From: Nonomuraea gerenzanensis
GTDB taxonomy: Bacteria; Actinomycetota; Actinomycetes; Streptosporangiales; Streptosporangiaceae
Direction: 5' to 3'
Length of the DNA stretch: 64,000 bases
NCBI RefSeq assembly: GCF_020215645.1
Contig: NZ_CP084058.1
Coordinates: 806,001-870,000 of the forward strand
In this document: positions 57,413 through 64,000 of the stretch, one piece after another
Layout of the letters: each line of letters starts with the position of its first letter
Position numbering within the stretch: position 1 is the first letter of the stretch
Position numbers and translations under genes: made by a program
The notes under the pieces: generated by a model
What the model was told of the DNA's origin: nothing
What the model saw: the letters and a program-made list of their open reading frames with translations, nothing else
The model's database searches: none

Positions 57413-58603
57413 ATGAAGAAGAGTCTGCTCGTGCCGATCGTGCTCATGGTGAGCGTGTTCGTGGTCGGCACGTCCGAGTATCTGATCGCCGGGTTGCTGC
57501 CTCAGGTGGCAGCCGACCTGGACGTCTCCGTGTCCACGGCCGGGCAGGCCGTGACGGCGTACGCGCTGGGGGTGGTCGTCGGCGGGCCGCTGGTGACGAT
57601 CTTGACGGTGCGGTTGCCGCGCAAAGGGCTGGCGCTGGGGCTGCTGCTGCTGTTCGCCGCCGGGAACGCGGTGTGTGCGGCGGCCGGGTCGTACGAGGTG
57701 CTGATCGTCGGCAGGGTGGTCGCGTCGTTGAGTCATGCGGCCTTTCTGACGCTGGCGCTGATGGTGACGACGCGGGTCGTGGAGCCGCAGCGGGTCGGGA
57801 CGGCGATCGCGGCCGTGGGGTCTGGGTTCTCCGTGGCGACCCTGCTCGGGGTGCCGCTCGGGGTGCTGATGGGGGAGAGCGCCGGGTGGCGGACGCCGTT
57901 CGCCGTGCTGGCGGGGCTGGCGCTGGCCGTGACCGCGTTGCTGGCCGTCGTGCTGCCGAGGCAGGAGGCGGCCGTCACCAGCGTGCGGGAGGAGGTCGCC
58001 ACCGTGCTGGGGCGGCGGGTCCTGGTGGTGATCGCCACGACGGCGGTCGGGCTGGCGGCGACCTCGACCGTGTTCACCTACCTGGCGCCGACGCTCACCG
58101 AGATCACCGGGTTCGGGGCGGCGGCGGTGTCCACGTTGCTGCTCGTGTACGGGGTCGGGAGCCTGATCGGGGGGTTGGTGGCGGGACGGCTGGCCGATCG
58201 GTCGCTGGCCGCCACCGTGCGGGGCACGTTCGTCGGGCTGGCCGTGGTGCTGGCCGTCTTTCCGTTCGCGGTGCCGTGGGCCGGGTCCGCTGTGGTGGCC
58301 GTGCTGGTGTTCGGGTTGCTGACCTCGGCCACCACGCCGGTGTTGCAGAGCCTGGTGCTGCGGCATGCCGGGCGGGCGCCGACGCTGGCGGTGTCGGTGA
58401 ACGTGTGCGCGTTCAACATCGGCATCGCGGGCGGGTCGGCGCTCGGTGGTGGGCTGGTGGCGGTGGATGGGCTGCGGTGGCTCGGGCTGGCCGCCGCCGT
58501 GCTGAGTCTGGCCGCTCTGGCGATCAGCTACGCCGCCGTCCCACGCAGGGAAAGCCGGGAGAGCCCGGAGAGCCCGGAGAGCCTGACGGGTTCCCCGGCC
58601 TGA
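57413..58603 (+). CDS. MFS transporter, DHA1 drug-exporter type
   Basis: A 396-residue protein with 12 helices. Opening LLVPIVLMVSVFVVGTSEYL and the motif C-like region AAVGSGFSVATLLGVPLGVL mark the DHA1/AraJ-CmlR drug-efflux group. RLPRKGLALGLLLLFAAGNA corresponds to loop 2-3. The C-terminus has an ESPESPES microrepeat. Regulated by the divergent MerR gene, by inference. ATG 57413 has no ribosome site, consistent with leaderless start. Confidence 0.92.
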   Translation: MKKSLLVPIVLMVSVFVVGTSEYLIAGLLPQVAADLDVSVSTAGQAVTAYALGVVVGGPLVTILTVRLPRKGLALGLLLLFAAGNAVCAAAGSYEVLIVGRVVASLSHAAFLTLALMVTTRVVEPQRVGTAIAAVGSGFSVATLLGVPLGVLMGESAGWRTPFAVLAGLALAVTALLAVVLPRQEAAVTSVREEVATVLGRRVLVVIATTAVGLAATSTVFTYLAPTLTEITGFGAAAVSTLLLVYGVGSLIGGLVAGRLADRSLAATVRGTFVGLAVVLAVFPFAVPWAGSAVVAVLVFGLLTSATTPVLQSLVLRHAGRAPTLAVSVNVCAFNIGIAGGSALGGGLVAVDGLRWLGLAAAVLSLAALAISYAAVPRRESRESPESPESLTGSPA

Positions 58604-58621
58604 AGCGCGAAGGCCGGGGAA

Positions 58622-58690
58622 TCCGGGTCAGCCGACCTGCGCAGGGGCTGAGGAGTCCGGGTCAGCCCAGCTGCGTCGGGTCCTGCTCAG
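58622..58690. repeat. Imperfect direct repeat at the MFS/anti-sigma-like convergent junction
   Basis: TCCGGGTCAGCC occurs at 58623-58634 and again near 58657-58668, each followed by a similar CTGCG-rich stretch. The second copy includes the stop codon of the minus-strand gene. It is a shorter analogue of the 33,232 repeat. Confidence 0.6.
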
Positions 58691-59222
58691 GGACGCACGG
58701 CGCGACAGCGCCCTGGATCACCTCGGCCTTGAGCTGCGACTTGACCGGCCCCTTCGGGTTCTCGGTGAACTCCAGCACCACCGTCTGCCCCTCCGCGACC
58801 TGCCGGGGATCGATGTCGAACCCCTTAGCCCCCGGCCTGGCCACCTTGTAGTGCACGGACTTGCGCCACTCCTCCGGAGTGTCGTACCCGCCGCCGACGA
58901 GCGCGCCCCGATCGTTCCGGCACTTGGTGTAGGGCTTGAGGTAGGTGACGTCGGCCGTCACGCCGAACTCCTTGAGGTCCTGCTCCAACTGCTCGGCGTC
59001 CCTGAACTCCTTGATCTCCACCGTGACGGTGCCGTTGGCGTTCTCGCTCACCGCGTACGCCGGCTCGGGCCCGGTCAGCAGCGGCACCGCCACCGCCGCC
59101 ACGGCCGCCAGCCCGGCCACCGCCGCCCCCGCGAACAGGCGGCGGCCGACGCGGCGGCTGCGTTCGTTACGGGCGGCCAGCTCGGTCTTGAGGTCCATCA
59201 GCAACTGCTCCTCGAATCTCAT
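58662..59222 (-). CDS. Membrane protein coupled to the sigma factor, probable anti-sigma factor
   Basis: A 186-residue single-pass protein. A short cytoplasmic N-terminus (EEQLLMDLKTELAARNERSR) precedes one helix (AGAAVAGLAAVAAVAVPLLT) and an extracytoplasmic domain with YAVSENANGTVTVEIKEFRD and two cysteines. Its ATG overlaps the sigma-factor stop (ATGA). The position is that of an anti-sigma factor, but no zinc-type anti-sigma motif is seen; it could also be an envelope sensor. Confidence 0.75.
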   Translation of the reverse strand: MRFEEQLLMDLKTELAARNERSRRVGRRLFAGAAVAGLAAVAAVAVPLLTGPEPAYAVSENANGTVTVEIKEFRDAEQLEQDLKEFGVTADVTYLKPYTKCRNDRGALVGGGYDTPEEWRKSVHYKVARPGAKGFDIDPRQVAEGQTVVLEFTENPKGPVKSQLKAEVIQGAVAPCVPEQDPTQLG

Positions 59223-59770
59223 CGTGGGTTTCCTTCCATGACGAAGGGCAGGTCGCGAAGGGCCTTGCGGGCGCGGTGCAGCCGCACCATGGCGGTCCCC
59301 GGCCGGATTCCCAGTGCCATCGCCGCCTCCGACGGCGTGAGCTGCTCCAGGACCACCAGCTCCAGGACGGCGCGTTCCCCGTCCGGTAATCCGGCCATGG
59401 CCTCGAAGGCCGCCCTGGCGGGCTGTTCCGCGTCTATCTGCTCCTCCAGCCGGGACACGTCGTCGCCGTCGAGCGGACGCCGCCCGCTCACGCGGTACGT
59501 GAGCTGGGACTCCCGCAGCGCCCGCCGCCGCTCGGACGACAGCGTGTTGCGCGCGACGCCGTACAGCCACGCGATCTCGCTGCCCTTGCCCGGGCGGTAG
59601 GTGTGCGCCGAGTCGAGCACCGCGAGGAACACATCGGCCACCAGGTCGGCGACCGTGTGCGGGTCGTCGACCCGGCGCGACAGGAACCGCGTGACAGCGT
59701 CGATGTGCCGCCGGTAGAAGGCTTCGAACGCCACGGGGTCGGTGGCGAGCTTCCCCCGCTTGAGACGCAC
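59219..59770 (-). CDS. ECF RNA polymerase sigma factor
   Basis: A 183-residue ECF sigma factor. Region 2: FEAFYRRHIDAVTRFLSRRV, DLVADVFLAVLDSAHTYRPG and SEIAWLYGVARNTLSSERRR. Region 4: AMAGLPDGERAVLELVVLEQ and EAAMALGIRPGTAMVRLHRA. I start at GTG 59770, with GAAGGGAGCAAGG upstream; the frame extends to 59896 without sigma-like sequence. Translationally coupled (ATGA) to the membrane protein that follows. Confidence 0.93.
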   Translation of the reverse strand: MRLKRGKLATDPVAFEAFYRRHIDAVTRFLSRRVDDPHTVADLVADVFLAVLDSAHTYRPGKGSEIAWLYGVARNTLSSERRRALRESQLTYRVSGRRPLDGDDVSRLEEQIDAEQPARAAFEAMAGLPDGERAVLELVVLEQLTPSEAAMALGIRPGTAMVRLHRARKALRDLPFVMEGNPR

Positions 59771-59838
59771 CGGCCTTGCTCCCTTCGTCGATCTACACCC
59801 GTACTTGGTGAGAACCGACGCGAGGCTTACAAGCCACG

Positions 59839-60417
59839 TCACACCAGTTGCTTCTCGAACCCCGTCACCATGGCGATCAGCCCGGAGTCGAACCACTGGT
59901 CGTAGAAGGCGCGGGCCGCCGGATCCACCGCCTCCCCGGTGCCGACCTGGGCCAGAGCGTGACCCAGCACGTACACGCCGACGGACTGGACCGCCGTGAT
60001 CGCGTCCTGCGCCCCGATGCCGGCCGCCTCGAAGCGGGACAGCAGCCCCGTGAGCAGTTCGAGCCCCAGCTCCACATCGACCGGGTGGGTGGCGAGCAGC
60101 GGGACGGCACGTGGGTGGGCCAGCAACATCCGCCGGTAGGCCACCCCGAACCCGGTCAGCGCCTCGGGCCAGGCAGGCTCCGGCGCGTGGTCGGCCACCG
60201 CCTCGGCGAACAGCCGGTGGACCACCCCCGACAGCAGCGCGTCCCGGTTCGGGAAGTGGCGGTAGAGGGACATCGCCGCGACGCCCAGCTCGGTGCCGAG
60301 GCGGCGCATGGTCAGCGCCTCCAGCCCCTCGTCGTCCAGCACCTCGACGGCCGCCGCGACGATGCGTTCTGTGGTGAGCACGGCAGGCCGCCCCGCCCGC
60401 CTGCGGTCCGGAGTCAT
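59839..60417 (-). CDS. TetR family transcriptional regulator
   Basis: A 192-residue repressor. The HTH is ERIVAAAVEVLDDEGLEALT with MRRLGTELGVAAMSLYRHFP and NRDALL; a TetR_C-type ligand domain follows (LTGFGVAYRRMLLAHPRAVP). Its start overlaps the stop of the upstream membrane gene, so the two are co-translated. A large palindrome at 60,850 in front of the operon is its probable operator. Confidence 0.92.
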   Translation of the reverse strand: MTPDRRRAGRPAVLTTERIVAAAVEVLDDEGLEALTMRRLGTELGVAAMSLYRHFPNRDALLSGVVHRLFAEAVADHAPEPAWPEALTGFGVAYRRMLLAHPRAVPLLATHPVDVELGLELLTGLLSRFEAAGIGAQDAITAVQSVGVYVLGHALAQVGTGEAVDPAARAFYDQWFDSGLIAMVTGFEKQLV

Positions 60418-60833
60418 GCGTTCAGCGTAGTGACGAGCATGATCAGGGACAGCGCCCCCACCACCATGTGCTGGACGTCCGGGACCACGCCGTGCCCCTC
60501 GGCGGGCAGGATCTTCAGCGTGCGGGCGTACTCCCGCTGGTAGAGCTCACGCTGCGCGGCCGAGGCCCGCCAGAGGTAGGGCAGCCACCAGTGGTAGAGG
60601 TGCCCGGCGAGGATCAGCACGCAGATCCCGGTGGCGGCGGCCAGCGACCAGGGCCGCCCGTGGGCGACCCCGGCCGCGACGAGTAACGGGAACGGATAGT
60701 TGATCGCCCCCGCGAGGGCCCGGCCGCGCACGTTGGCCCCGGTCAGGTCGTTGAGCGGGAACATCGGCACCCAGTCAGTGACGACCAGCCAGGCGAGCCA
60801 GACGAGCGGGACGACGATCGCGACGGTGTGCAT
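60414..60833 (-). CDS. Small integral membrane protein in the TetR operon
   Basis: A 139-residue protein with four helices (VAIVVPLVWLAWLVVTDWVP, INYPFPLLVAAGVAHG, LAAATGICVLILAGHLYHWW, VVGALSLIMLVTTL). The hydrophilic loop AAQRELYQREYARTLKILPA lies between the last two. No family recognised with certainty. ATG 60833 has CCGGAGG seven bases upstream. Probably the main target of the coupled TetR repressor. Confidence 0.78.
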   Translation of the reverse strand: MHTVAIVVPLVWLAWLVVTDWVPMFPLNDLTGANVRGRALAGAINYPFPLLVAAGVAHGRPWSLAAATGICVLILAGHLYHWWLPYLWRASAAQRELYQREYARTLKILPAEGHGVVPDVQHMVVGALSLIMLVTTLNA

Positions 60834-62241
60834 GACTGCCTCCGGACTTATTTGTGTACCTTGTAAGCTTACACAGTACACAAATCCGGGCGACTGTCAT
60901 GGCCAAGCCGGCCAGGGCCGCGACCAGCACGGCGACCGACAGGGGCGCGGGAAAGTAGGTGAGCTGGGCCCACGTGACCGTCCGCCCGTTCACCAGCACG
61001 GACACCAGATCCGGATACCCCGCCAGCACCGCGACCGGGACGAGCGCGGGCAGCAGCCGCAGCCCGATCCGCCACCACGGCCGCCCCGACCGCCGCGCGG
61101 CCCAGCGCCGCGCCCGCGCCACCCCCAGGATGCCCAGCCCGGCCGCGACCAGCGCGAACGCCCCCAGCACCGCCTCGAAGAGCTGCCGCTCGCTGCCCGG
61201 CCCCTCCGGCGTCCTGCCCTCGCTCATCGCCGTGAGCCCGAGCATGATGTCGTACGTCGGGTCGTACAGCGTCGCGTTGTTGGTCATCACCGCGAACCCG
61301 TAGCCCGTCTTGGGCGAGACGGCCTCGACCGCGTTGTAGGTGAACAGGTTCCCGGAGTGCACGAGCTGCCCGCCGTCCTCGATGCCCCACCCCATCCCGT
61401 ACGGGCGCAGCTTCGACGGCTGGTGCATGGCCGCCAGGCTCTCCCGCTTGACCAGCGGGCTGCCGTCACCCGCCTGCGTGACCAGCCACTTGCCCATGTC
61501 GGCGGCGGTGGTGATGACCCCGCCCGCCCCGCTGTCGTCATGGAACCCGGCCAGCTCGGGCCGGGGCAGCCAGGCGCCGAAGAGCGAGTTGTAGCCGTCC
61601 GCGACCGGGACGACCTTGTCGGAGATCGCGCTGGACTTCATGCCCAGCGGGCCGAACACCCGGTCGCGCAGATAGTCGCCGAACCGCCGCCCGCTCGCCA
61701 CCTCCACCAGCCGCCCGGCCAGGTCGTAGTTGACGTTGCAGTACTCGTAGCGGGTGCCGGGCTCGGCGGCGAGCCGGGAGCCGGCCAGGCGGGCGGTGTA
61801 GTCGGCGAGCGAGGTGGCCTCCTCCGTGGAGGCGATGTCCACCGTGCGGTCCGACAGGCCGGAGGTCTGGTTCAGCAGGTGCCGTACGGTGATCCGCGCC
61901 GCCCGCGGGTCGGCCATCTCGAACTCGGGCAGTTGCGCGGCGACCGGCTCGTCGAGCTTGATCTTGCCTTGGTCCACGAGCGTCATGACCGCCATGGCGG
62001 TGAACGACTTGCTCACCGAGGCCACCCGCATCGGGGTGTCGGCGGTCATCGGCCGCCCTTGCGAGTCGTGCCCGTAGCCGGCCGCGTGCACGACCTTGCC
62101 GCCGTGCGTGACGACCACGGACAGGCCCGGCACCCCGGTGGACTCCATCGCCTGCTCCAGGTAGGCGTCGATGGCGGCGGGGGTCAGCTCGGGAGCGGGG
62201 GCCGGGCTCAGGGTGAGGGCGAGGGCGAGAAGGAGTTTCAC
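60775..62241 (-). CDS. Serine hydrolase of the class C beta-lactamase family, with membrane C-terminus
   Basis: A 488-residue protein: signal segment (KLLLALALTLSPAPA), then the beta-lactamase/D-Ala-D-Ala peptidase-like domain with SVSKS (SxxK nucleophile), YCNVNYD (YxN) and VHSGNLFTYN (HSG, the KTG equivalent). After about residue 345 come three or more helices (LGAFALVAAGLGILGVARA, LLPALVPVAVLAGY, LSVAVLVAALAGLAMTVARI). The last 35 residues look out of place and are read across the TetR-operon palindrome and into the next gene; the original stop may be lost. Role in peptidoglycan or ester hydrolysis is unknown. Confidence 0.88.
   Translation of the reverse strand: MKLLLALALTLSPAPAPELTPAAIDAYLEQAMESTGVPGLSVVVTHGGKVVHAAGYGHDSQGRPMTADTPMRVASVSKSFTAMAVMTLVDQGKIKLDEPVAAQLPEFEMADPRAARITVRHLLNQTSGLSDRTVDIASTEEATSLADYTARLAGSRLAAEPGTRYEYCNVNYDLAGRLVEVASGRRFGDYLRDRVFGPLGMKSSAISDKVVPVADGYNSLFGAWLPRPELAGFHDDSGAGGVITTAADMGKWLVTQAGDGSPLVKRESLAAMHQPSKLRPYGMGWGIEDGGQLVHSGNLFTYNAVEAVSPKTGYGFAVMTNNATLYDPTYDIMLGLTAMSEGRTPEGPGSERQLFEAVLGAFALVAAGLGILGVARARRWAARRSGRPWWRIGLRLLPALVPVAVLAGYPDLVSVLVNGRTVTWAQLTYFPAPLSVAVLVAALAGLAMTVARICVLCKLTRYTNKSGGSHAHRRDRRPARLARLAGRH
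60850..60885 (-). promoter_or_regulatory. 36-bp double palindrome, probable TetR operator and promoter
   Basis: Outer arms ATTTGTGTAC (60850-60859) and GTACACAAAT (60876-60885) are perfect inverts centred at 60867.5, and the inner TGTAAGCTTACA (60862-60873) is a perfect palindrome on the same centre. AT content is high for this window. It lies 17 bases upstream of the first gene of the TetR operon. Confidence 0.8.
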
Positions 62242-62311
62242 GAGGAAGAACCTAGAAAGGCGAGGCCCCCGCCCGGATCCGCCGACCGTCCATGACCGAC
62301 CCTGACGAAAG

Positions 62312-62773
62312 TCAGGTGTCTTCGAGCCGCGTCGGCACCGCCTTCTGCACCTGCTGGAACACCACCGACGTCCGGAACCCCACGATCTCCTTGCGCTTGC
62401 TCAGCCGGTCCAGCAGGAACCCGTGCAGGTGATCGAGATCCCGCACCCCCACGTGCAGCAGGAAGTCGTCGCCACCGGCCAGCACGAACACGCTCAGCAC
62501 CTCCGGCATCGCCGCCGCCGACTCCTTGAACGTGTTGATCACCGCCCGGCTCAGCGGCCGGACCTGCACCGAGACCATCGCCTGCACGCCCCGGTTGAGC
62601 GCCGCCGGGTCGATGTCGGCGTGGTAGCCGCGGATCACGCCGCGTCTGGTCAGCGCCCTGACCCGTTCCAGGCAGGTCGAGGGCGCGATGCCGAGCTGCC
62701 GGGCCAGCTCGCGGTTGGACTGCCGAGCATCCGTTTGGAGCAGCCGTATGATCGCCGAATCAAGTTCATCCAT
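62312..62773 (-). CDS. Lrp/AsnC family transcriptional regulator
   Basis: A 153-residue regulator. The HTH is LDSAIIRLLQTDARQSNREL with ARQLGIAPSTCLERVRALTR and RGVIRGYHADIDPAAL; the RAM (ligand-binding) domain follows (VQAMVSVQVRPLSRAVINTF, VLSVFVLAGGDDFLLHVGVR). The ATG at 62773 is the only sensible start, since the longer frame upstream is a shadow of the divergent permease. It probably regulates that permease. Confidence 0.94.
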   Translation of the reverse strand: MDELDSAIIRLLQTDARQSNRELARQLGIAPSTCLERVRALTRRGVIRGYHADIDPAALNRGVQAMVSVQVRPLSRAVINTFKESAAAMPEVLSVFVLAGGDDFLLHVGVRDLDHLHGFLLDRLSKRKEIVGFRTSVVFQQVQKAVPTRLEDT

Positions 62774-62805
62774 AGGGCCAGGTTCGCACGCCATTCCGGC
62801 CATGC

Positions 62806-62850
62806 GTTCGGCAGGCACCTCATCGCACCGAACGGACGGGCTACGTTCGG
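62806..62850. promoter_or_regulatory. GTTCGG/CCGAAC repeat set between Lrp and permease genes
   Basis: GTTCGG (62806-62811), CCGAAC (62828-62833) and GTTCGG (62845-62850) occur at 17- to 22-base spacing in the 81-base divergent region. Multiple phased half-sites suit an octameric Lrp-type regulator. This is a candidate only. Confidence 0.5.
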
Positions 62851-62854
62851 CGTC

Positions 62855-64000
62855 ATGAGTGGACATATGGGGGCATGGCATGGCACGGCGCTGCTCGTCG
62901 GAGCCGTGCTGGGGCCGGGCATGCTGGTGCTGCCGCACCTGGCCGCCGCCGCGGCGGGGCCCGCGTCGGTGCTGGCCTGGGCGGGGATGCTGGCGCTGAG
63001 CGTGCCGGTCGCGCTGACGTTCGCCGCGCTCGGCGCGCGCTACCCCGGCGGCGGGGGCGTGGCCGCCGTCGTCGGGCTCGCCTTCGGCCGCCGCGCCGCC
63101 GCCGTGGCCGGCTGGTGGTTCTACGGCGCCGTGCCCATCGGCACGGTGGCGGGCGCGCTGGTCGGCGGCCAGTACGTCGAGGCGTGCCTGGGCGTGGACG
63201 CGACCCTGGCCGCGTGCCTCATCCTGGCCGCCGCGTTCGCCGCCAACGCCGCCGGCCTGCGCACGTCGGGGCGGCTGCAGATCGGCTTCGTCGCGCTCCT
63301 CGTCGCGCTGCTGGCCACGGCCGTGCTCGTCGCGGCGCCGCACGCCGATCCGGCGAACTTCACCCCCTTCGCCCCGTACGGCCTGGCGGGCGTGGCCGGT
63401 GCGGCCGGGGTGCTCATGTTCGCCTTCGTGGGCTGGGAGGCGGCCAGCCACCTGTCGGGCGAGTTCGCCACCAGGAACGGCCTGGTGCGGGCCACCGCGG
63501 TCACGCTCGTGGTGATCGGGCTGCTGTACGCGGGAGTCTCCGTCACCTCCGTCGGCGTGCTGGGCGCGGACATGTCCGCCGTGCCGCTCACCGGGATGCT
63601 GGAGCTGGGCCTCGGCCCCGTGGCCCGCCCTGTCACCGGGGTGGTGGCGGTGCTGCTGACGTTCGGCGCGGTCAACACCTACATCGCCGGGGCGGCCAGG
63701 CTCGGGGCGTCGCTGGCGGCGGACGGGGCGCTGCCGCGCTGGTTCGCCAGGGGCGGGGGGCCGGGGCGGACGCCGTACCGCAGTCTCGGGCTGGTGCTGG
63801 CGCTCAGCGTGCCGGTGCTGGTCTGGGCGACCGACCTGGATCTGCTGATGCGCGCGACGTCGGCCTGCCTGGCGGCGGTCACCTCGGCGGGGGTGGCGGC
63901 GGCGGTGCGGATGTTGCCGCGTGGCCGGCACCGGACCACGGCCGTCGTGGGGACCGGGATGTCGCTGGTGGGCCTGGCGTTCTGCGGGGCGTACCTGCTG
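62855..64000 (+). CDS. APC-family amino acid permease, 3' end cut by window edge
   Basis: The frame from ATG 62855 stays open to the right edge (382 codons). It starts WHGTALLVGAVLGPGMLVLP, the helix 1 GxG motif of APC-superfamily permeases, and has about 10 helices before the cut, including FAFVGWEAASHLSGEFATRN (helix 6 and following loop) and FGAVNTYIAGAARLGASLAA. The basic loop PRGRHRTT precedes the last visible helix. Likely an amino-acid exporter or importer under the divergent Lrp regulator. ATG 62867 is an alternative start. Confidence 0.88.
   Translation, partial: MSGHMGAWHGTALLVGAVLGPGMLVLPHLAAAAAGPASVLAWAGMLALSVPVALTFAALGARYPGGGGVAAVVGLAFGRRAAAVAGWWFYGAVPIGTVAGALVGGQYVEACLGVDATLAACLILAAAFAANAAGLRTSGRLQIGFVALLVALLATAVLVAAPHADPANFTPFAPYGLAGVAGAAGVLMFAFVGWEAASHLSGEFATRNGLVRATAVTLVVIGLLYAGVSVTSVGVLGADMSAVPLTGMLELGLGPVARPVTGVVAVLLTFGAVNTYIAGAARLGASLAADGALPRWFARGGGPGRTPYRSLGLVLALSVPVLVWATDLDLLMRATSACLAAVTSAGVAAAVRMLPRGRHRTTAVVGTGMSLVGLAFCGAYLL

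Overview
The window is about 70% GC, with a strongly G/C-biased third codon position, many GTG and TTG starts, and families typical of filamentous actinomycetes: an IdeR/DmdR1-type iron regulator, DUF397, DUF2637, class F-type sortases, SpoIIE phosphatases, and citrate synthase 2 beside pdxH. I infer a Streptosporangiales chromosome (Nonomuraea- or Streptosporangium-like). No marker gene fixes the genus.

Left part (1-14,300). A cut DUF2637 membrane protein is followed by a PPOX-fold protein, cysS, rlmB and a tRNA-Thr(TGT). Then comes a loose series of single-gene units: a lectin-like protein, FAD oxidoreductases, a flavodoxin, GrpB, a DUF418 permease, a methyltransferase, a CGNR zinc-finger protein and a 2-hydroxyacid dehydrogenase. 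Several decayed genes lie between them: an ECF sigma fragment, a frameshifted membrane protein and a CHRD-domain remnant.

Core part (14,800-40,400). A ClpX-type zinc-finger operon and a family 2 glycosyltransferase are followed by an energy-coupling-factor metal importer (cbiM-cbiQ-cbiO), a STAS protein, an SDR/crotonase pair and a rhomboid protease. A pair resembling actinomycete gas-vesicle accessory proteins comes next, without structural gvp genes. Then come serC, a two-HTH LuxR-like regulator, a Tat-exported heme peroxidase, citrate synthase 2, pdxH, an MFS exporter, a UdgX-type uracil-DNA glycosylase, IdeR, a PAS-GAF-SpoIIE-HATPase signalling protein coupled to a hydrolase, and a MerR/imine-reductase pair.

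Accessory and surface part (40,400-53,700). An XRE regulator with two small coupled genes and a broken nucleotide-binding-fold gene are followed by a NUDIX hydrolase, two tiny membrane proteins and an acyl-CoA dehydrogenase. The most notable locus is 45,192-49,611: secreted substrate, sortase, second secreted substrate, second sortase, all on the plus strand. Both substrates end in a TG-containing sorting-like signal without LPxTG. A block of unusually low GC runs from the end of the first sortase gene to the middle of the second substrate gene. A thiolase and a chimeric zinc-ribbon/S1 protein follow.

Right part (53,700-64,000). Two 94-residue paralogues each lie next to a short GntR regulator, with palindromes in the divergent intergenic regions. 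One copy sits in a DUF397 operon. A broken GntR and a UTRA-only protein follow. The window ends with MerR/MFS, an ECF sigma/membrane anti-sigma-like pair, a TetR operon under a large double palindrome, a class C beta-lactamase-family hydrolase, an Lrp regulator, and a divergent APC permease cut by the right edge. No CRISPR array, insertion sequence, prophage or biosynthetic megasynthase was seen.
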